Shown here in pieces: positions 7,412 to 15,951 of a stretch of 64,000 bases of DNA (its first letter is position 1; the number at the start of each line of letters is the position of its first letter). Under the pieces are notes generated by a model. That model saw nothing but the letters and a program-made list of their open reading frames with translations, had not been told where the DNA came from and searched no databases. This stretch comes from Williamsia limnetica (lineage in GTDB: Bacteria > Actinomycetota > Actinomycetes > Mycobacteriales > Mycobacteriaceae). The translations under genes and the position numbers were made by a program. The stretch spans positions 1-64,000 of the forward strand of contig NZ_QJSP01000021.1 of NCBI RefSeq assembly GCF_003217475.1, in the 5' to 3' direction.

Positions 7412-9243
7412 TTGACACACTCCGGTCCGGTTCCACCGGCAGTGATGGTTTTGGCGGGCGGGGCCGCGGGGTCCGAGGTCGGCGCGTCCTGACTGTCCTG
7501 CGGGCCTTCGTCATCGATCGAACCCGGGCCCTGATAACTGTCGGTGAGTACCACTCTGATGGTGTTGGGCTCCAACGTCTTGTCCTCTGTGATGGGCAGA
7601 CCGCCGAGTTGCTCGGCGACCGCCTTGGCTCCGGGGTTGTCGGTGCTCGCGGTCTGCACCTGACTGTCCGTGGTGGAGTTGGTCTCGTTGCCGGTCTTTC
7701 CGGTCAGATATCCCTTGGTGGCGACGATCTTGGACACGTTGGTGGCCAGTCCGTCGACGGTGCCGGTATTGATCACGTCGACGGTGTAGTCGCCCGCGCG
7801 GAACTTCGTCTGACCCGAGGCGTCCTTCTCGCCGAGGAGACCTGCGGTGAACGCCTTGACCGCAGCAGGGTCGATCTCGACCACGCTCTGCGTTCCGTCG
7901 TCACTCCACCCCTGTTCGGTCACAACGGGAATCGTGGCGAATTGGACCCGGCCGCCGGAGAGGTCCTTGAGTTGCTCGACGAAGTTGAGGATGTCCCAGC
8001 TCTGATCGATCACCACCGACCGCGACACCGCGTTCTCGAGATCCCCGAGCTTGCCAGGGCTCGAGAGAGTTCCCGCCGAGAGCACCTTCTGGGCGAGTGA
8101 GGCCATGAACACCTGTTGTCTGACGATCCGGTCCAGGTCGCCGCGGGGGAGATCGTGGCGCTGACGCACAAAGCTCAGTGCTTCGGCACCGTCGAGCATC
8201 TGCCGACCCGCCGGGAAGTCGGCGCCCGAATAGGGCTCGGAGACGGGCTCTTTCAGACACACTTCGACACCGCCCACTGCGTTGGTCAGCAGCACGAATC
8301 CGAGCAGCCCGACCTCCGCGTAGTGGTCCACTTCGACGCCGGTCAGGTTCGCGACCGTGGTGATCAGTGCGTCGCGTCCCGCCTGCACCGATTCTTTGTC
8401 TGCCTGCTCGAGATCCATGCCGTCGTTCACGAGTTGTTCGCGGCGTTCTTCTTTCGACGATCCGTACGCCGAGTTGATCTTCGTCTTCCCGATGCCGGGG
8501 ACGTCGACATAGGAATCGCGGGGAATGGAGATCGCGGTGGCCGACGACCCGTCGTTCGGAATGCGGATCAACAGGATGGTGTCGGTGTTGGTGCCGACGT
8601 CGTCTCCCGAATGCAGCTGCGCAAGTTCTTTTTCGGACAGGGGATTGCCCTGGGCATCGGTGCGCGAATCGGTGCCCACCATGAGGATGTCGACGGCGCC
8701 GTCCTTACCTGAACCAAGGGAGAGCCCATCGAGCTTGGTGATGCTGTTCTCCAGCCGGGTCATCTGATTCCAGGCGAAGCCGGTCGCAACCAGTACGGCG
8801 ACCGACACCAGTGCAACGGCGGCCCGGGTCAGCGAGCGCCCTGACCGGCCGCCAGAGGGGGATTCGCCGGTAGGGGGCTGGGTCGGAGGAGGTGGCGGTG
8901 CCTTGCGGCCAGACCGAGTTCGATCCCCGGGCTCTCCGCGCCTTCGCGGGGCTTGCGCGTCCTGCGGGCGAGGGGGTCGCTCACGTCGACCCGCGCGCTC
9001 GGACGCCGCGCGCAATGGGCGCTCGGCGTCCGGGCCGTCGGCCGGGATGGGCCTGCGAGGTCTCGAGGACGTCGTTCGGCGGGGCGGCTCGGTCGGCTGC
9101 TCTCGTTCGCGTCGGCGAGCTGCCGGGGGACGCGGCGCTTGCTCTTCGCCGGATCGCTGATGGCGACCGCCGACTGCGCGCCGCTGCCCTGACGGACCCG
9201 TACGTCGCTCGCCCGGCGGTCGATCCGAAGATGGACGATCCAC
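7408..9243 (-). CDS. LytR-CpsA-Psr (LCP) family cell-wall ligase
   Basis: A 611-residue membrane-anchored enzyme. The first 150 or so residues are proline- and arginine-rich and probably cytoplasmic and disordered. One TM helix follows (TRAAVALVSVAVLVATGFAW). The LCP catalytic domain contains VGTDSRTD, NTDTILLIRIP, the arginine-bearing ISIPRDSYVDVPG and FVRQRHDLPRGDLDRIVRQQ. A LytR_C domain closes the protein. LCP enzymes transfer lipid-linked glycopolymers, arabinogalactan in this order, onto peptidoglycan. Start GTG 9243 has AGGAG at 9253-9257. The frame stays open further upstream through a tandem repeat, but that extension has no ribosome site and is low-complexity. It is divergent from rmlD, which makes the rhamnose of the linkage unit. 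Confidence 0.88.
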   Translation of the reverse strand: MDRPSSDRPPGERRTGPSGQRRAVGGRHQRSGEEQAPRPPAARRREREQPTEPPRRTTSSRPRRPIPADGPDAERPLRAASERAGRRERPPRPQDAQAPRRRGEPGDRTRSGRKAPPPPPTQPPTGESPSGGRSGRSLTRAAVALVSVAVLVATGFAWNQMTRLENSITKLDGLSLGSGKDGAVDILMVGTDSRTDAQGNPLSEKELAQLHSGDDVGTNTDTILLIRIPNDGSSATAISIPRDSYVDVPGIGKTKINSAYGSSKEERREQLVNDGMDLEQADKESVQAGRDALITTVANLTGVEVDHYAEVGLLGFVLLTNAVGGVEVCLKEPVSEPYSGADFPAGRQMLDGAEALSFVRQRHDLPRGDLDRIVRQQVFMASLAQKVLSAGTLSSPGKLGDLENAVSRSVVIDQSWDILNFVEQLKDLSGGRVQFATIPVVTEQGWSDDGTQSVVEIDPAAVKAFTAGLLGEKDASGQTKFRAGDYTVDVINTGTVDGLATNVSKIVATKGYLTGKTGNETNSTTDSQVQTASTDNPGAKAVAEQLGGLPITEDKTLEPNTIRVVLTDSYQGPGSIDDEGPQDSQDAPTSDPAAPPAKTITAGGTGPECVN

Positions 9244-9667
9244 CGGGGTGCGCTCCTGTCTGTGCGGTCGGCCTGCCTGTACTCGCTCGTCGTGGGCTGA
9301 AGCCCTGGTAGGCGCGCCCGACGTCGAACTGACCGCAATGCTACTTGCGAAACTTCGCCACTCGACGCAGCCGGATGCGCCGTGTCCCTCACATCGCCGA
9401 GCGGCGCCGCACGCGCTCGAATGGCGAAGACGGAGCGAAACCGGACATGATTGTGCACATGCAGAGCGAGACAGGAGACGGAGCGAAGCGGAGCTCGACC
9501 CGTCGGAAAGGAGACGGAGCGAAGCGGAGCTCGACCCGTTGGACAGGAGACGGAGCGAAGCGGAGCTCGACCCGTTGGACAGGAGACGGAGCGAAGCGGA
9601 GCTCGACCCGTTGGACAGGAGCCGGAGCGAAGCGGAGCTCGACCCATCGGACAGGAGACGGAGCTTG
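9244..9667. other. Intergenic region between divergent LCP and rmlD genes
   Basis: This 424-bp gap has no convincing gene. The part from 9250 to 9425 carries the ribosome site of the LCP gene and presumably its promoter. No clear -35/-10 pair stands out; a TAGCAT hexamer on the minus strand at 9338-9343 is the best -10 candidate. The part from 9428 onward is taken up by a degenerate and then near-perfect 36-bp tandem repeat. Both strands are open across the repeat because its unit length is divisible by three. The predicted repetitive peptides are not convincing proteins. Confidence 0.6.
9471..9664. repeat. 36-bp minisatellite, five full copies plus one partial
   Basis: Five direct copies of a 36-bp unit lie at 9471-9506, 9507-9542, 9543-9578, 9579-9614 and 9615-9650. 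A 14-bp partial sixth copy lies at 9651-9664. Units begin ACAGGAGACGGAGCGAAG; copies 3 and 4 are identical and the others differ by a few bases. A decayed fragment (GACGGAGCGAAAC) at about 9429 precedes the array. Each unit contains an AGGAG core. The core in the last partial copy (9653-9657) is the only ribosome-binding site for rmlD, starting at 9668. There are no unique spacers, so this is not CRISPR. Confidence 0.92.
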
Positions 9668-10543
9668 ATGGGGTCGGGGTCGATTGTCGTGACGGGTGTT
9701 GCCGGGCAGCTGGGCCGGCAATTGCGCGCTCGTGGGGGTCCGCGGGTGCGGGGTCTGACCTCCGCACAGCTCGACATCACCGATCCGGTGTCCGTGTATC
9801 AGGCGGTGGGAAAGCTCGGACCTGGTGATGTGGTGATCAACTGCGCGGCGTACACGGCGGTCGACGACGCAGAGTCGGACCGGAGCACGGCCCATGCCGT
9901 GAATGCCGATGGCCCGGGTTACCTCGCTGAACAGACTGCACGGACCGGGGCTCACCTGATCCACATCTCCACCGACTACGTGTTCACCGGTTCTTCGTCG
10001 CGTCCTTTGGAGCCGGGCGATCCGATCGGACCGGGCTCGGTCTACGGTGCGACGAAACTCGCAGGTGAACAGGCCGTCCGCGCCGGGGATCCGGCTGCAA
10101 CCATCGTCCGGACGGCGTGGGTGTACACCGGCGCGGCGGATTCGGCCGATTTCGTGAGCACCATGCGCCGACTCGAACGCGAGCGCGACACGGTGTCGGT
10201 CGTCACCGACCAGGTGGGATCGCCCACCTACTCGGGTGATCTCGCCGACGGTCTGCTCGAACTGGCCGATGAGGTCAGTGGCCCGGCTCCAGTGGCCTCT
10301 GGGCAGATCCTGCACGCCACCAACGCAGGCAATTGCAGCTGGTTCGACCTCGCCCAGGCGGTGTTCGCGGAAGTCGGCGCGGACCCGTCGCGGGTGCTGC
10401 CGACGACGACGGCGCAATTCCCTCGACCGGCACCGCGCCCGGCGTACTCGGTTCTTTCGGGGCGGGCTTGGCAGGAGGCCGGGCTCACGCCGCTGCGGGA
10501 CTGGCGGACGGCCTTGACCGCAGCGGTGCACCACGGTGGGTGA
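9668..10543 (+). CDS. rmlD: dTDP-4-dehydrorhamnose reductase
   Basis: A 291-residue extended short-chain dehydrogenase. It has the N-terminal nucleotide-binding glycine motif VTGVAGQLGRQL, the ISTDYVFTG segment and the catalytic YGATK motif at SVYGATKLAGE. RmlD reduces dTDP-4-keto-L-rhamnose to dTDP-L-rhamnose with NAD(P)H, supplying rhamnose for the galactan linkage unit of the mycolyl-arabinogalactan wall. ATG 9668 is preceded by AGGAGACGGAGCTTG from the last repeat copy. The next gene, a rhamnosyltransferase, would use its product. In M. tuberculosis the orthologue is Rv3266c in the same local order. Confidence 0.92.
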   Translation: MGSGSIVVTGVAGQLGRQLRARGGPRVRGLTSAQLDITDPVSVYQAVGKLGPGDVVINCAAYTAVDDAESDRSTAHAVNADGPGYLAEQTARTGAHLIHISTDYVFTGSSSRPLEPGDPIGPGSVYGATKLAGEQAVRAGDPAATIVRTAWVYTGAADSADFVSTMRRLERERDTVSVVTDQVGSPTYSGDLADGLLELADEVSGPAPVASGQILHATNAGNCSWFDLAQAVFAEVGADPSRVLPTTTAQFPRPAPRPAYSVLSGRAWQEAGLTPLRDWRTALTAAVHHGG

Positions 10544-10622
10544 TTCGTCGGTCCGGGCACCGGGCGCGGCCACGGATGCTCTCCTGTCCGAGCGGCCCCG
10601 GGTGGCCGGTTACGCTGAGCCG

Positions 10623-11561
10623 GTGACTGCTGAGCCCACTCCGGAAAGTTCGATCCCCGAGCACGTGGCGGTCGTGACGGTGACGTACTCCCCGGGTGAG
10701 TACCTGACGCGGTTCATCCAGACGCTCGAACACGCGACCTCGGCGAGGGTCACGGTGATCCTGGCCGACAACGGGTCAGTCGACGGGGCGCCCGAGGCGG
10801 CGGCCGAGAAGTACGACAACGTCTCGCTGCTGCGCACCGGCGGCAACATCGGGTACGGCGGCGCGATCAACAGAGCGGTCGCCGAGGTCGATGCGACGGC
10901 GGAGTTCGTGGTGGTCGCCAATCCCGATGTGGAGTGGGGACCCGGCTCGATCGATCAGCTCTTCGCGGCGGCCCGGCGCTGGCCGCGGGCAGGATCGTTG
11001 GGTCCACTCATCCATGAGCCCGACGGCACGGTGTATCCGTCGGCCCGCCGTGTCCCCGACCTGGTATCGGGCACGGGCCATGCGGTGCTGGGCACGGTGT
11101 GGAAGAAGAATCCGTGGACGGCGGCGTACCGGCAGCAGGACGAGGATCTGTCCGAGCGTCCGGTCGGCTGGTTGTCGGGTTCGTGCCTGCTGTTGCGCCG
11201 TGGCGCGTTCGACTCGATCGACGGCTTCGACTCGCGATATTTCATGTACATGGAGGATGTGGATCTCGGTGACCGGCTGGGCAAGGCCGGGTGGTTGAAC
11301 GTCTACGTCCCCGATGCGCAGATTCTCCATGCGAAAGGTCATGCGGCGGGCCGTGATCCGGGCGCGATGTTGCCTGCCCATCACCGCAGCGCGTATCGGT
11401 TCCAGGCCGATCGCCACCCCCATTGGTGGCAGGCGCCGCTACGCCTGGCATTACGGGCGGGGCTGGCGGCACGGTCCTCGGTGGTGGTCCGCTCCGCCAA
11501 ACGTGCTGAACGGCGCGACAATTCTCTCGGGCGTGCTGATGCTCCCGGGCGGCTGAAGTGA
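10623..11561 (+). CDS. wbbL: Family 2 glycosyltransferase, WbbL-like rhamnosyltransferase
   Basis: A 312-residue GT-A fold glycosyltransferase. It begins with VAVVTVTYSPGEYLTRFIQTL and carries ADNGSVDGAPE, the metal-binding region VVANPDVEWGPGSID, and the acceptor-site segment GWLSGSCLLLRRGAF then FFMYMEDVDLGDR-like residues (FMYMEDVDLGDRL). WbbL adds L-rhamnose from dTDP-rhamnose to polyprenyl-PP-GlcNAc, building the arabinogalactan-peptidoglycan linker on the inner membrane face. Placement between rmlD and the nucleotidyltransferase gene matches Rv3265c. GTG 10623 is chosen because TACGCT at 10611-10616 would drive leaderless initiation there. A GTG at 10536 inside rmlD would add 29 residues unlike the family. 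Confidence 0.88.
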   Translation: MTAEPTPESSIPEHVAVVTVTYSPGEYLTRFIQTLEHATSARVTVILADNGSVDGAPEAAAEKYDNVSLLRTGGNIGYGGAINRAVAEVDATAEFVVVANPDVEWGPGSIDQLFAAARRWPRAGSLGPLIHEPDGTVYPSARRVPDLVSGTGHAVLGTVWKKNPWTAAYRQQDEDLSERPVGWLSGSCLLLRRGAFDSIDGFDSRYFMYMEDVDLGDRLGKAGWLNVYVPDAQILHAKGHAAGRDPGAMLPAHHRSAYRFQADRHPHWWQAPLRLALRAGLAARSSVVVRSAKRAERRDNSLGRADAPGRLK

Positions 11562-11572
11562 AAGGTGCGACC

Positions 11573-12664
11573 ATGACCTCGACTGAGACCTCCGTGGACG
11601 ATGTTCAGGCGGTGATCCTCGTGGGCGGGAAGGGGACTCGCCTTCGGCCTCTGACACTGTCGGCGCCGAAACCGATGTTGCCGACAGCAGGATTGCCGTT
11701 CCTGACCCACCTGCTCTCCCGGATCAGCGCGGCCGGTATCACCCGCATCGTGCTGGGGACCTCGTTCCAGTCCCACGTCTTCGAACAGCATTTCGGCGAT
11801 GGTTCCAAGATGGGACTGTCGATCACCTATGTGCACGAATCGGAGCCGCTCGGTACCGGCGGCGGAATCCGCAACGTGCTGCCGGAGCTCACGGCCGAGA
11901 CCGTCCTGGTCTTCAACGGCGACGTCCTGTGTGGGACGGACGTGCGCTCGATCATCGACACCCACCAGACCTCGGGCGCAGAAGTCACCCTGCACCTCGT
12001 GCGGGTCACCGATCCGCGCGCATTCGGTTGTGTACCCACCGACTCCGACGGACGGGTGACCGCGTTCCTGGAAAAGACCCAGGATCCGCCGACCGACCAG
12101 ATCAACGCCGGGTGCTACGTCTTCAACCGTTCGGTGATCGAGTCGATTCCGGAGGGCCGGCCGGTATCGGTCGAACGTGAGGTCTTCCCGGGCCTGCTCG
12201 CAGAGGGCCGCCACGTACACGGCCATGTCGATTCCGGGTACTGGCGCGACATGGGAACTCCTGAGGACTTCGTCCGGGGTTCCGCCGATCTGGTTCGCGG
12301 TATCGCGCCCTCGCCCGCGCTGCAGGGACATCGCGGCGAATTCCTGGTGCACGACGGCGCCTCGGTGGGGCCGGGTGCCCTGCTGATCGGCGGCACGGTG
12401 GTGGGTCGCGGTGCCGAGATCGGCGCGGGGGCCCGCCTCGACGGTGCGGTGATCTTCGACGGTGCCGTGGTCGAGGCGGGTGCGGTGATCGAACGGACGA
12501 TCGTCGGGTTCGGTGCGCGAATCGGCCCACGGGCCTTGATCCGCGACGGCGTGATCGGTGATGGCGCCGACATCGGTGCCCGGTGCGAGCTGCTGCGGGG
12601 GGCCCGGGTCTGGCCCGGCGTGAAGCTGCCCGACGGCGGGATCAGGTTCTCGACCGATGTCTGA
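11573..12664 (+). CDS. manB: Sugar-1-phosphate nucleotidyltransferase (mannose-1-phosphate guanylyltransferase-like)
   Basis: A 363-residue protein with an N-terminal nucleotidyltransferase domain. The activation loop reads VGGKGTRLRPLT, with PKPMLP following and FNGDVLCGTD as the metal/sugar site. The C-terminal third is a left-handed beta-helix of hexapeptide repeats (GAEIGAGARLDGAVIFDGAV...). It catalyses sugar-1-phosphate plus NTP to NDP-sugar. The M. tuberculosis counterpart at this position, Rv3264c, is described as a GDP-mannose pyrophosphorylase; sugar and nucleotide specificity cannot be read from sequence. ATG 11573 has AAAGG 7 nt upstream. It overlaps the next gene by 8 bp. Confidence 0.85.
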   Translation: MTSTETSVDDVQAVILVGGKGTRLRPLTLSAPKPMLPTAGLPFLTHLLSRISAAGITRIVLGTSFQSHVFEQHFGDGSKMGLSITYVHESEPLGTGGGIRNVLPELTAETVLVFNGDVLCGTDVRSIIDTHQTSGAEVTLHLVRVTDPRAFGCVPTDSDGRVTAFLEKTQDPPTDQINAGCYVFNRSVIESIPEGRPVSVEREVFPGLLAEGRHVHGHVDSGYWRDMGTPEDFVRGSADLVRGIAPSPALQGHRGEFLVHDGASVGPGALLIGGTVVGRGAEIGAGARLDGAVIFDGAVVEAGAVIERTIVGFGARIGPRALIRDGVIGDGADIGARCELLRGARVWPGVKLPDGGIRFSTDV

Positions 12665-13451
12665 GGTGACGGTTCCGCCGCAGTACAAACGCTTTGTGGC
12701 CCTGGGGGATTCGTTCGTGGAAGGGGTCGGCGACGTCGAGCCGCGCTGCCCCAACGGCGTTCGCGGCTGGGCCGATCGGGTGGCCGAGGTGATGGCCCGC
12801 GCGGACCCTGAGTTCCGGTACGCGAACCTGGGTATCCGGGGCCGTGTCCTGCCCGCTGTGCTCGGTGAGCAGTTGGAACCCGCACTGGCGATGAATCCGG
12901 ACCTGGTGGCCATCTTCGCAGGCGTCAACGATCTACTGCGTCCGAGCGCCGACATCGACGCGCTGATCGAAAGCTACGACGAAGCGATCGGCCGGTTGCA
13001 GAGCAATGGCGCCACCGTGGTCACCTTCACCGCCTATGACACCGGCGGCAAGTCGGTCTTCGGGGCGTTGCGCGGGCGGTTTGCGGTCTACAACGAACTG
13101 CTGCGGGAGGTCGTCGAACGACGCGGGGTGACGCTGGTCGACTTCTGGCGTATGCGTGTCTACTCCGAACCCCGGATGTGGGAGTTCGACCGGCTGCACA
13201 TGTCCACCGCCGGACATGTGTCCATGGCGATCGAAGTGCTCCGCACCCTGGGCATCGACAACGATCTGATACCGGTGGAATTGGGACCGGCGCAGCGGGT
13301 CTCACCCACTCAGCGGCGCCGTGACAGCCGCCAGTGGACCGTCGAGTACGCCATTCCGTGGGTGGGGAGGCGCCTGCGTGGGGTATCGACCGGCGACACG
13401 ATCCGGCCGAAGTATCCTGAGCTGACCGCGATGGCTCCGAGCGAGACCTGA
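12657..13451 (+). CDS. SGNH/GDSL-type hydrolase
   Basis: A 264-residue esterase-fold protein. Block I is FVALGDSFVEGVGD with the nucleophilic serine, block III is IFAGVNDLLRP with the Asn, and block V is FDRLHMSTAGH with the catalytic Asp and His. No signal peptide is visible, so it is probably cytoplasmic. The family includes lipases, acyl-esterases and deacetylases. It overlaps the nucleotidyltransferase gene by 8 bp and is therefore coupled to the linker-sugar cluster. Removal of an acyl group from a wall glycan intermediate is possible but speculative. The C-terminal 50 residues are basic and less conserved. Confidence 0.85.
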   Translation: MSEVTVPPQYKRFVALGDSFVEGVGDVEPRCPNGVRGWADRVAEVMARADPEFRYANLGIRGRVLPAVLGEQLEPALAMNPDLVAIFAGVNDLLRPSADIDALIESYDEAIGRLQSNGATVVTFTAYDTGGKSVFGALRGRFAVYNELLREVVERRGVTLVDFWRMRVYSEPRMWEFDRLHMSTAGHVSMAIEVLRTLGIDNDLIPVELGPAQRVSPTQRRRDSRQWTVEYAIPWVGRRLRGVSTGDTIRPKYPELTAMAPSET

Positions 13452-13483
13452 TCCGCCGGCCCGCGATGCGGTGACCGCGGGAG

Positions 13484-14182
13484 CTACGTCGGCTCCGGTT
13501 CCACCTGGGCTTTTGCGGCTGCGAGCAATCCTCGGCCGAGTGGGATGACCACCGGCAGGAGGGAGTCGTCGTCGGCGATCAGCAGCGCCGCCTCGCGGGC
13601 GGCGAGCGCGGCGGGTTCAGAGCTGGCGGGATCGGCGACGGTTCCATCGGCGGAGGCGTTGTGGACGACCAACACACCGCCGTGGCGCAGCAGTCGCAGC
13701 CCTTCGGCGACGAATCTGGGCTGATCGGTCACCGCGCCGTCGATGAAAACCAGGTCGTATCCGGCGTCGGACAGCCGGGGGAGGACCTCGGCTGCCCTGC
13801 CGTTGATGAGCCGGGTTCGCGATGGCCCGATCCCGGCGGTGCTGAACGCGAGCTTTGCGGCCCGGTGATGTTCGGCCTCGGAATCGATGGTGGTGAGCAC
13901 CCCTTCGGGGCGCATGCCGTTGAGCAGCCACAGACCGCTGATGCCGGCGCCGGTCCCGACCTCGACCACCGCTTTGGCGTTCACCAGACGGGCCAGGAAA
14001 GACAACGTCGCACCGACGGCCGGAGTGATGGCCGGTGCGCCCAGTTCGTCCGACCGCTCGCGGGCCAGCCGCAGGGCCTCGTCCTCGACGATCGCAGCTT
14101 CGGCGTAGCGGCTCTGCGCCGCCGGATCGATGACGGCCGATCCAGTCGCTTCTGAGTTGGCGGGGACGCTGTGATCTGACAC
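13484..14182 (-). CDS. SAM-dependent O-methyltransferase
   Basis: A 232-residue class I methyltransferase of the catechol/caffeoyl-CoA O-methyltransferase type. The SAM-binding motif I is [16 protein letters not shown], followed by acidic motif II around [10 protein letters not shown] and [10 protein letters not shown], the metal-binding region. It matches the position and type of M. tuberculosis Rv1220c, which is divergently placed from sigE. The natural acceptor is unknown. The start ATG 14182 has no strong ribosome site. It converges with the SGNH hydrolase gene about 30 bp away. Confidence 0.87.
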   Translation of the reverse strand: MSDHSVPANSEATGSAVIDPAAQSRYAEAAIVEDEALRLARERSDELGAPAITPAVGATLSFLARLVNAKAVVEVGTGAGISGLWLLNGMRPEGVLTTIDSEAEHHRAAKLAFSTAGIGPSRTRLINGRAAEVLPRLSDAGYDLVFIDGAVTDQPRFVAEGLRLLRHGGVLVVHNASADGTVADPASSEPAALAAREAALLIADDDSLLPVVIPLGRGLLAAAKAQVEPEPT

Positions 14183-14291
14183 GGGTTCGAGGTTAGCGCC
14201 GTCGCTGTCGATGATGGTCTAGGCGCGCTGAGCTGACCATCGCCCCGCTCGGCCTCGAATAGCGGCGGTGAACTGCGAAAAAATGGTTGTG

Positions 14292-14319
14292 ACTCTCAGG
14301 CAACACTCAGCCCTCTCAT
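14292..14319 (+). promoter_or_regulatory. MprA-box-like direct repeats upstream of sigE
   Basis: Octamers ACTCTCAG (14292-14299) and ACACTCAG (14303-14310) are separated by 3 bp, giving a 19-bp double site. A third related CTCAT half lies at 14315-14319. In M. tuberculosis the response regulator MprA binds 19-bp sites of two loosely conserved octamers and controls sigE. A -10-like CATAGT overlaps the end of the element. MprAB is not encoded in this window, so the assignment is by motif and position. Confidence 0.5.
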
Positions 14320-14354
14320 AGTGCGTGCACACCCCGGTCGGACAAGGTCATAGG

Positions 14355-14381
14355 GGAACAAAGCAGGCAGGCTTCGATGTT
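14355..14381 (+). promoter_or_regulatory. ECF-type promoter candidate (GGAAC...GTT) for sigE
   Basis: GGAAC at 14355-14359 and GTT at 14379-14381 are separated by 19 nt. This resembles the -35/-10 elements used by SigH/SigE-type ECF factors, which control one of the sigE promoters in mycobacteria. It lies about 100 nt before the proposed start. The motif is short, so chance occurrence is possible. Confidence 0.3.
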
Positions 14382-14478
14382 GGACCGACTGGGTATGAGT
14401 ACAACCAGAACCCATCTTTGAGGGTGCGCAATACGACCGGCGCCAGTAGTTGGTCCTGGAAGAAATGTGGAGTTGATC

Positions 14479-15174
14479 GTGATCGATGCCAACACCGACA
14501 CCAACAGGGCGGGTATTGCGGTGGCCGAGGCGGAATCCGAGGGTTTGACGGGTGCGGGTGTGACGGACGCGATCGCAACGACAGGGGACCCGATTCCCGA
14601 CAGTGGAACCGCACGGTTCGACGCCACCGGCGATGCCGCTCTGATGCCGGCCTGGGATGACCTGGTCCGAGAGCACGCAGACCGCGTCTACCGGCTGGCC
14701 TACCGGCTGTCAGGCAACCAGCACGACGCAGAGGATCTGACACAAGAGACCTTCATTCGGGTGTTCCGCTCGCTGTCGAGCTACAAGGCGGGCACCTTCG
14801 AGGGCTGGTTGCACCGCATCACCACAAACCTGTTCTTGGACATGGTGCGGCGCCGCAACAAGATTCGTATGGAAGCCCTACCCGAGGACTACGAGCGGGT
14901 CCCCGGCAACGAACCCGATCCCGAGCAGATCTTCCATGACGCCAACCTCGACCCGGACCTGCAGAGTGCGCTCGATTCGCTGGCACCGGAGTTCCGTGCG
15001 GCGGTCGTGCTGTGCGACATCGAGGGACTGTCGTACGAAGAGATCGCCACCACCCTCGGGGTCAAGCTCGGCACCGTACGCAGCCGGATCCATCGCGGTC
15101 GGCAGGCCATCCGTGATCATCTCGCGTCGAGTGGGCACCACTCAGGTCGCTCGGTCCTCGCACAGGACTTCTGA
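14479..15174 (+). CDS. sigE: ECF RNA polymerase sigma factor SigE
   Basis: A 231-residue ECF sigma factor. A variable N-terminal extension of about 50 residues precedes sigma region 2 ([35 protein letters not shown]). Region 4 reads [30 protein letters not shown]. It is very like mycobacterial SigE, which responds to surface stress. GTG 14479 has GGAG 7 nt upstream; GTG 14467, four codons earlier, also has a weaker purine stretch, and mycobacterial sigE itself uses alternative starts. Downstream lie its zinc anti-sigma factor, HtrA and TatB, as in Rv1221-Rv1224. An MprA-like box and an ECF-type promoter lie upstream. Confidence 0.93.
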   Translation: MIDANTDTNRAGIAVAEAESEGLTGAGVTDAIATTGDPIPDSGTARFDATGDAALMPAWDDLVREHADRVYRLAYRLSGNQHDAEDLTQETFIRVFRSLSSYKAGTFEGWLHRITTNLFLDMVRRRNKIRMEALPEDYERVPGNEPDPEQIFHDANLDPDLQSALDSLAPEFRAAVVLCDIEGLSYEEIATTLGVKLGTVRSRIHRGRQAIRDHLASSGHHSGRSVLAQDF

Positions 15175-15332
15175 CCGGTCGCGTCGGCGGGTCAGACGAC
15201 CCGCGGAACTCGTCGGCGGGCGGAGGCGTTGTTAGATTTGGATGACGACGACGACCGGCGGTCCGCGCCGGTATTCCGTACAGTCGGGATCTGACGTCGC
15301 AGGTGCGACACCGAGGCGAAGGGGTGAAGACC

Positions 15333-15836
15333 ATGGATGAGCGCACTCCCGAAGATCCACGCACCGAAAAACCTGAGCACGATGATGCCAAGGGCCTGCG
15401 GAACCGCCGACGGGTGCTGGGATGGCTACCGGCATCGTCGATGGTGTCCCAGAACAAGAACTACCGCGCACCCGGCAGTGCCGGTGGCCGGAAGTTCCTG
15501 TCGACCGAGCATCTTGCGACCGAGGCGGTCGCCGCATACGTCGACGGTGAACTACGGATGAATGCTCACCTGCGTGCGTCCGGTCACCTGCAAGTGTGCC
15601 CGCAGTGCCGCGCCGAAGTGGAAGCGCAGAGCGCTGCCCGCGCCGCGCTGCGTCGGTCGGGTGAGGTGACCATGCCCGCCAGATTGCTCGGCGAGCTGAA
15701 CCAGATACCGACCCGTGAGATCGACATCCGGACGACCGACGGCGGCTCCCACGATGATCCGCGTCGCGGTGACGAATCGCCGCTGGACGCTCCGGGTTTC
15801 CCTGTTCACCGCGGTCAGCGGCGGCGCAATCGCTAG
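15333..15836 (+). CDS. rseA: Zinc-associated anti-sigma factor RseA
   Basis: A 167-residue soluble anti-sigma factor. The zinc-binding motif H85-x3-C89-x2-C92 sits in SGHLQVCPQC, preceded by the conserved block STEHLATEAVAAYVDGELRMNAHLRASG. Unlike E. coli RseA there is no TM helix. Mycobacterial RseA binds SigE and releases it on oxidation or after phosphorylation and degradation. ATG 15333 has AAGGGG 8 nt upstream; the frame is open further upstream without a better site. The C-terminal 45 residues are charged and probably disordered. Confidence 0.9.
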   Translation: MDERTPEDPRTEKPEHDDAKGLRNRRRVLGWLPASSMVSQNKNYRAPGSAGGRKFLSTEHLATEAVAAYVDGELRMNAHLRASGHLQVCPQCRAEVEAQSAARAALRRSGEVTMPARLLGELNQIPTREIDIRTTDGGSHDDPRRGDESPLDAPGFPVHRGQRRRNR

Positions 15837-15863
15837 GACCGGTGCCAGGTAGCCTCGGTGAAG

Positions 15864-15885
15864 ATCACCCGGTGTACCCGGTGAT
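15864..15885. promoter_or_regulatory. Inverted repeat ahead of htrA
   Basis: ATCACC (15864-15869) and GGTGAT (15880-15885) form perfect arms with a 10-bp centre. The repeat lies in the 115-bp gap between rseA and htrA, about 15 nt after a TAGCCT hexamer that could be a -10 element. It may be an operator or a processing hairpin. Confidence 0.35.
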
Positions 15886-15951
15886 GTCCAGGCGACCAGC
15901 TGCAAGCGAGGGGTTCGAGTTCTTGATGAGACCGGTGATTCGGGCGGGCCA

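Noticed and set aside
9471-9664. Possible CRISPR array
   Set aside because: The repeats are directly contiguous with no unique spacers, and no cas gene is nearby.
9248-9667. A long reading frame through the 36-bp repeat giving a peptide of repeated RRSEAELDPLDR units joined to RmlD
   Set aside because: The frame is open only because the unit is a multiple of three. RmlD homologues begin at the glycine motif near 9668, and a ribosome site sits right before that ATG.
9244-9780. N-terminal extension of the LCP protein containing repeated RLLSNGSSSASL units
   Set aside because: It is the complement of the repeat array and overlaps rmlD. A good ribosome site supports GTG 9243, and the extension is unlike the family.
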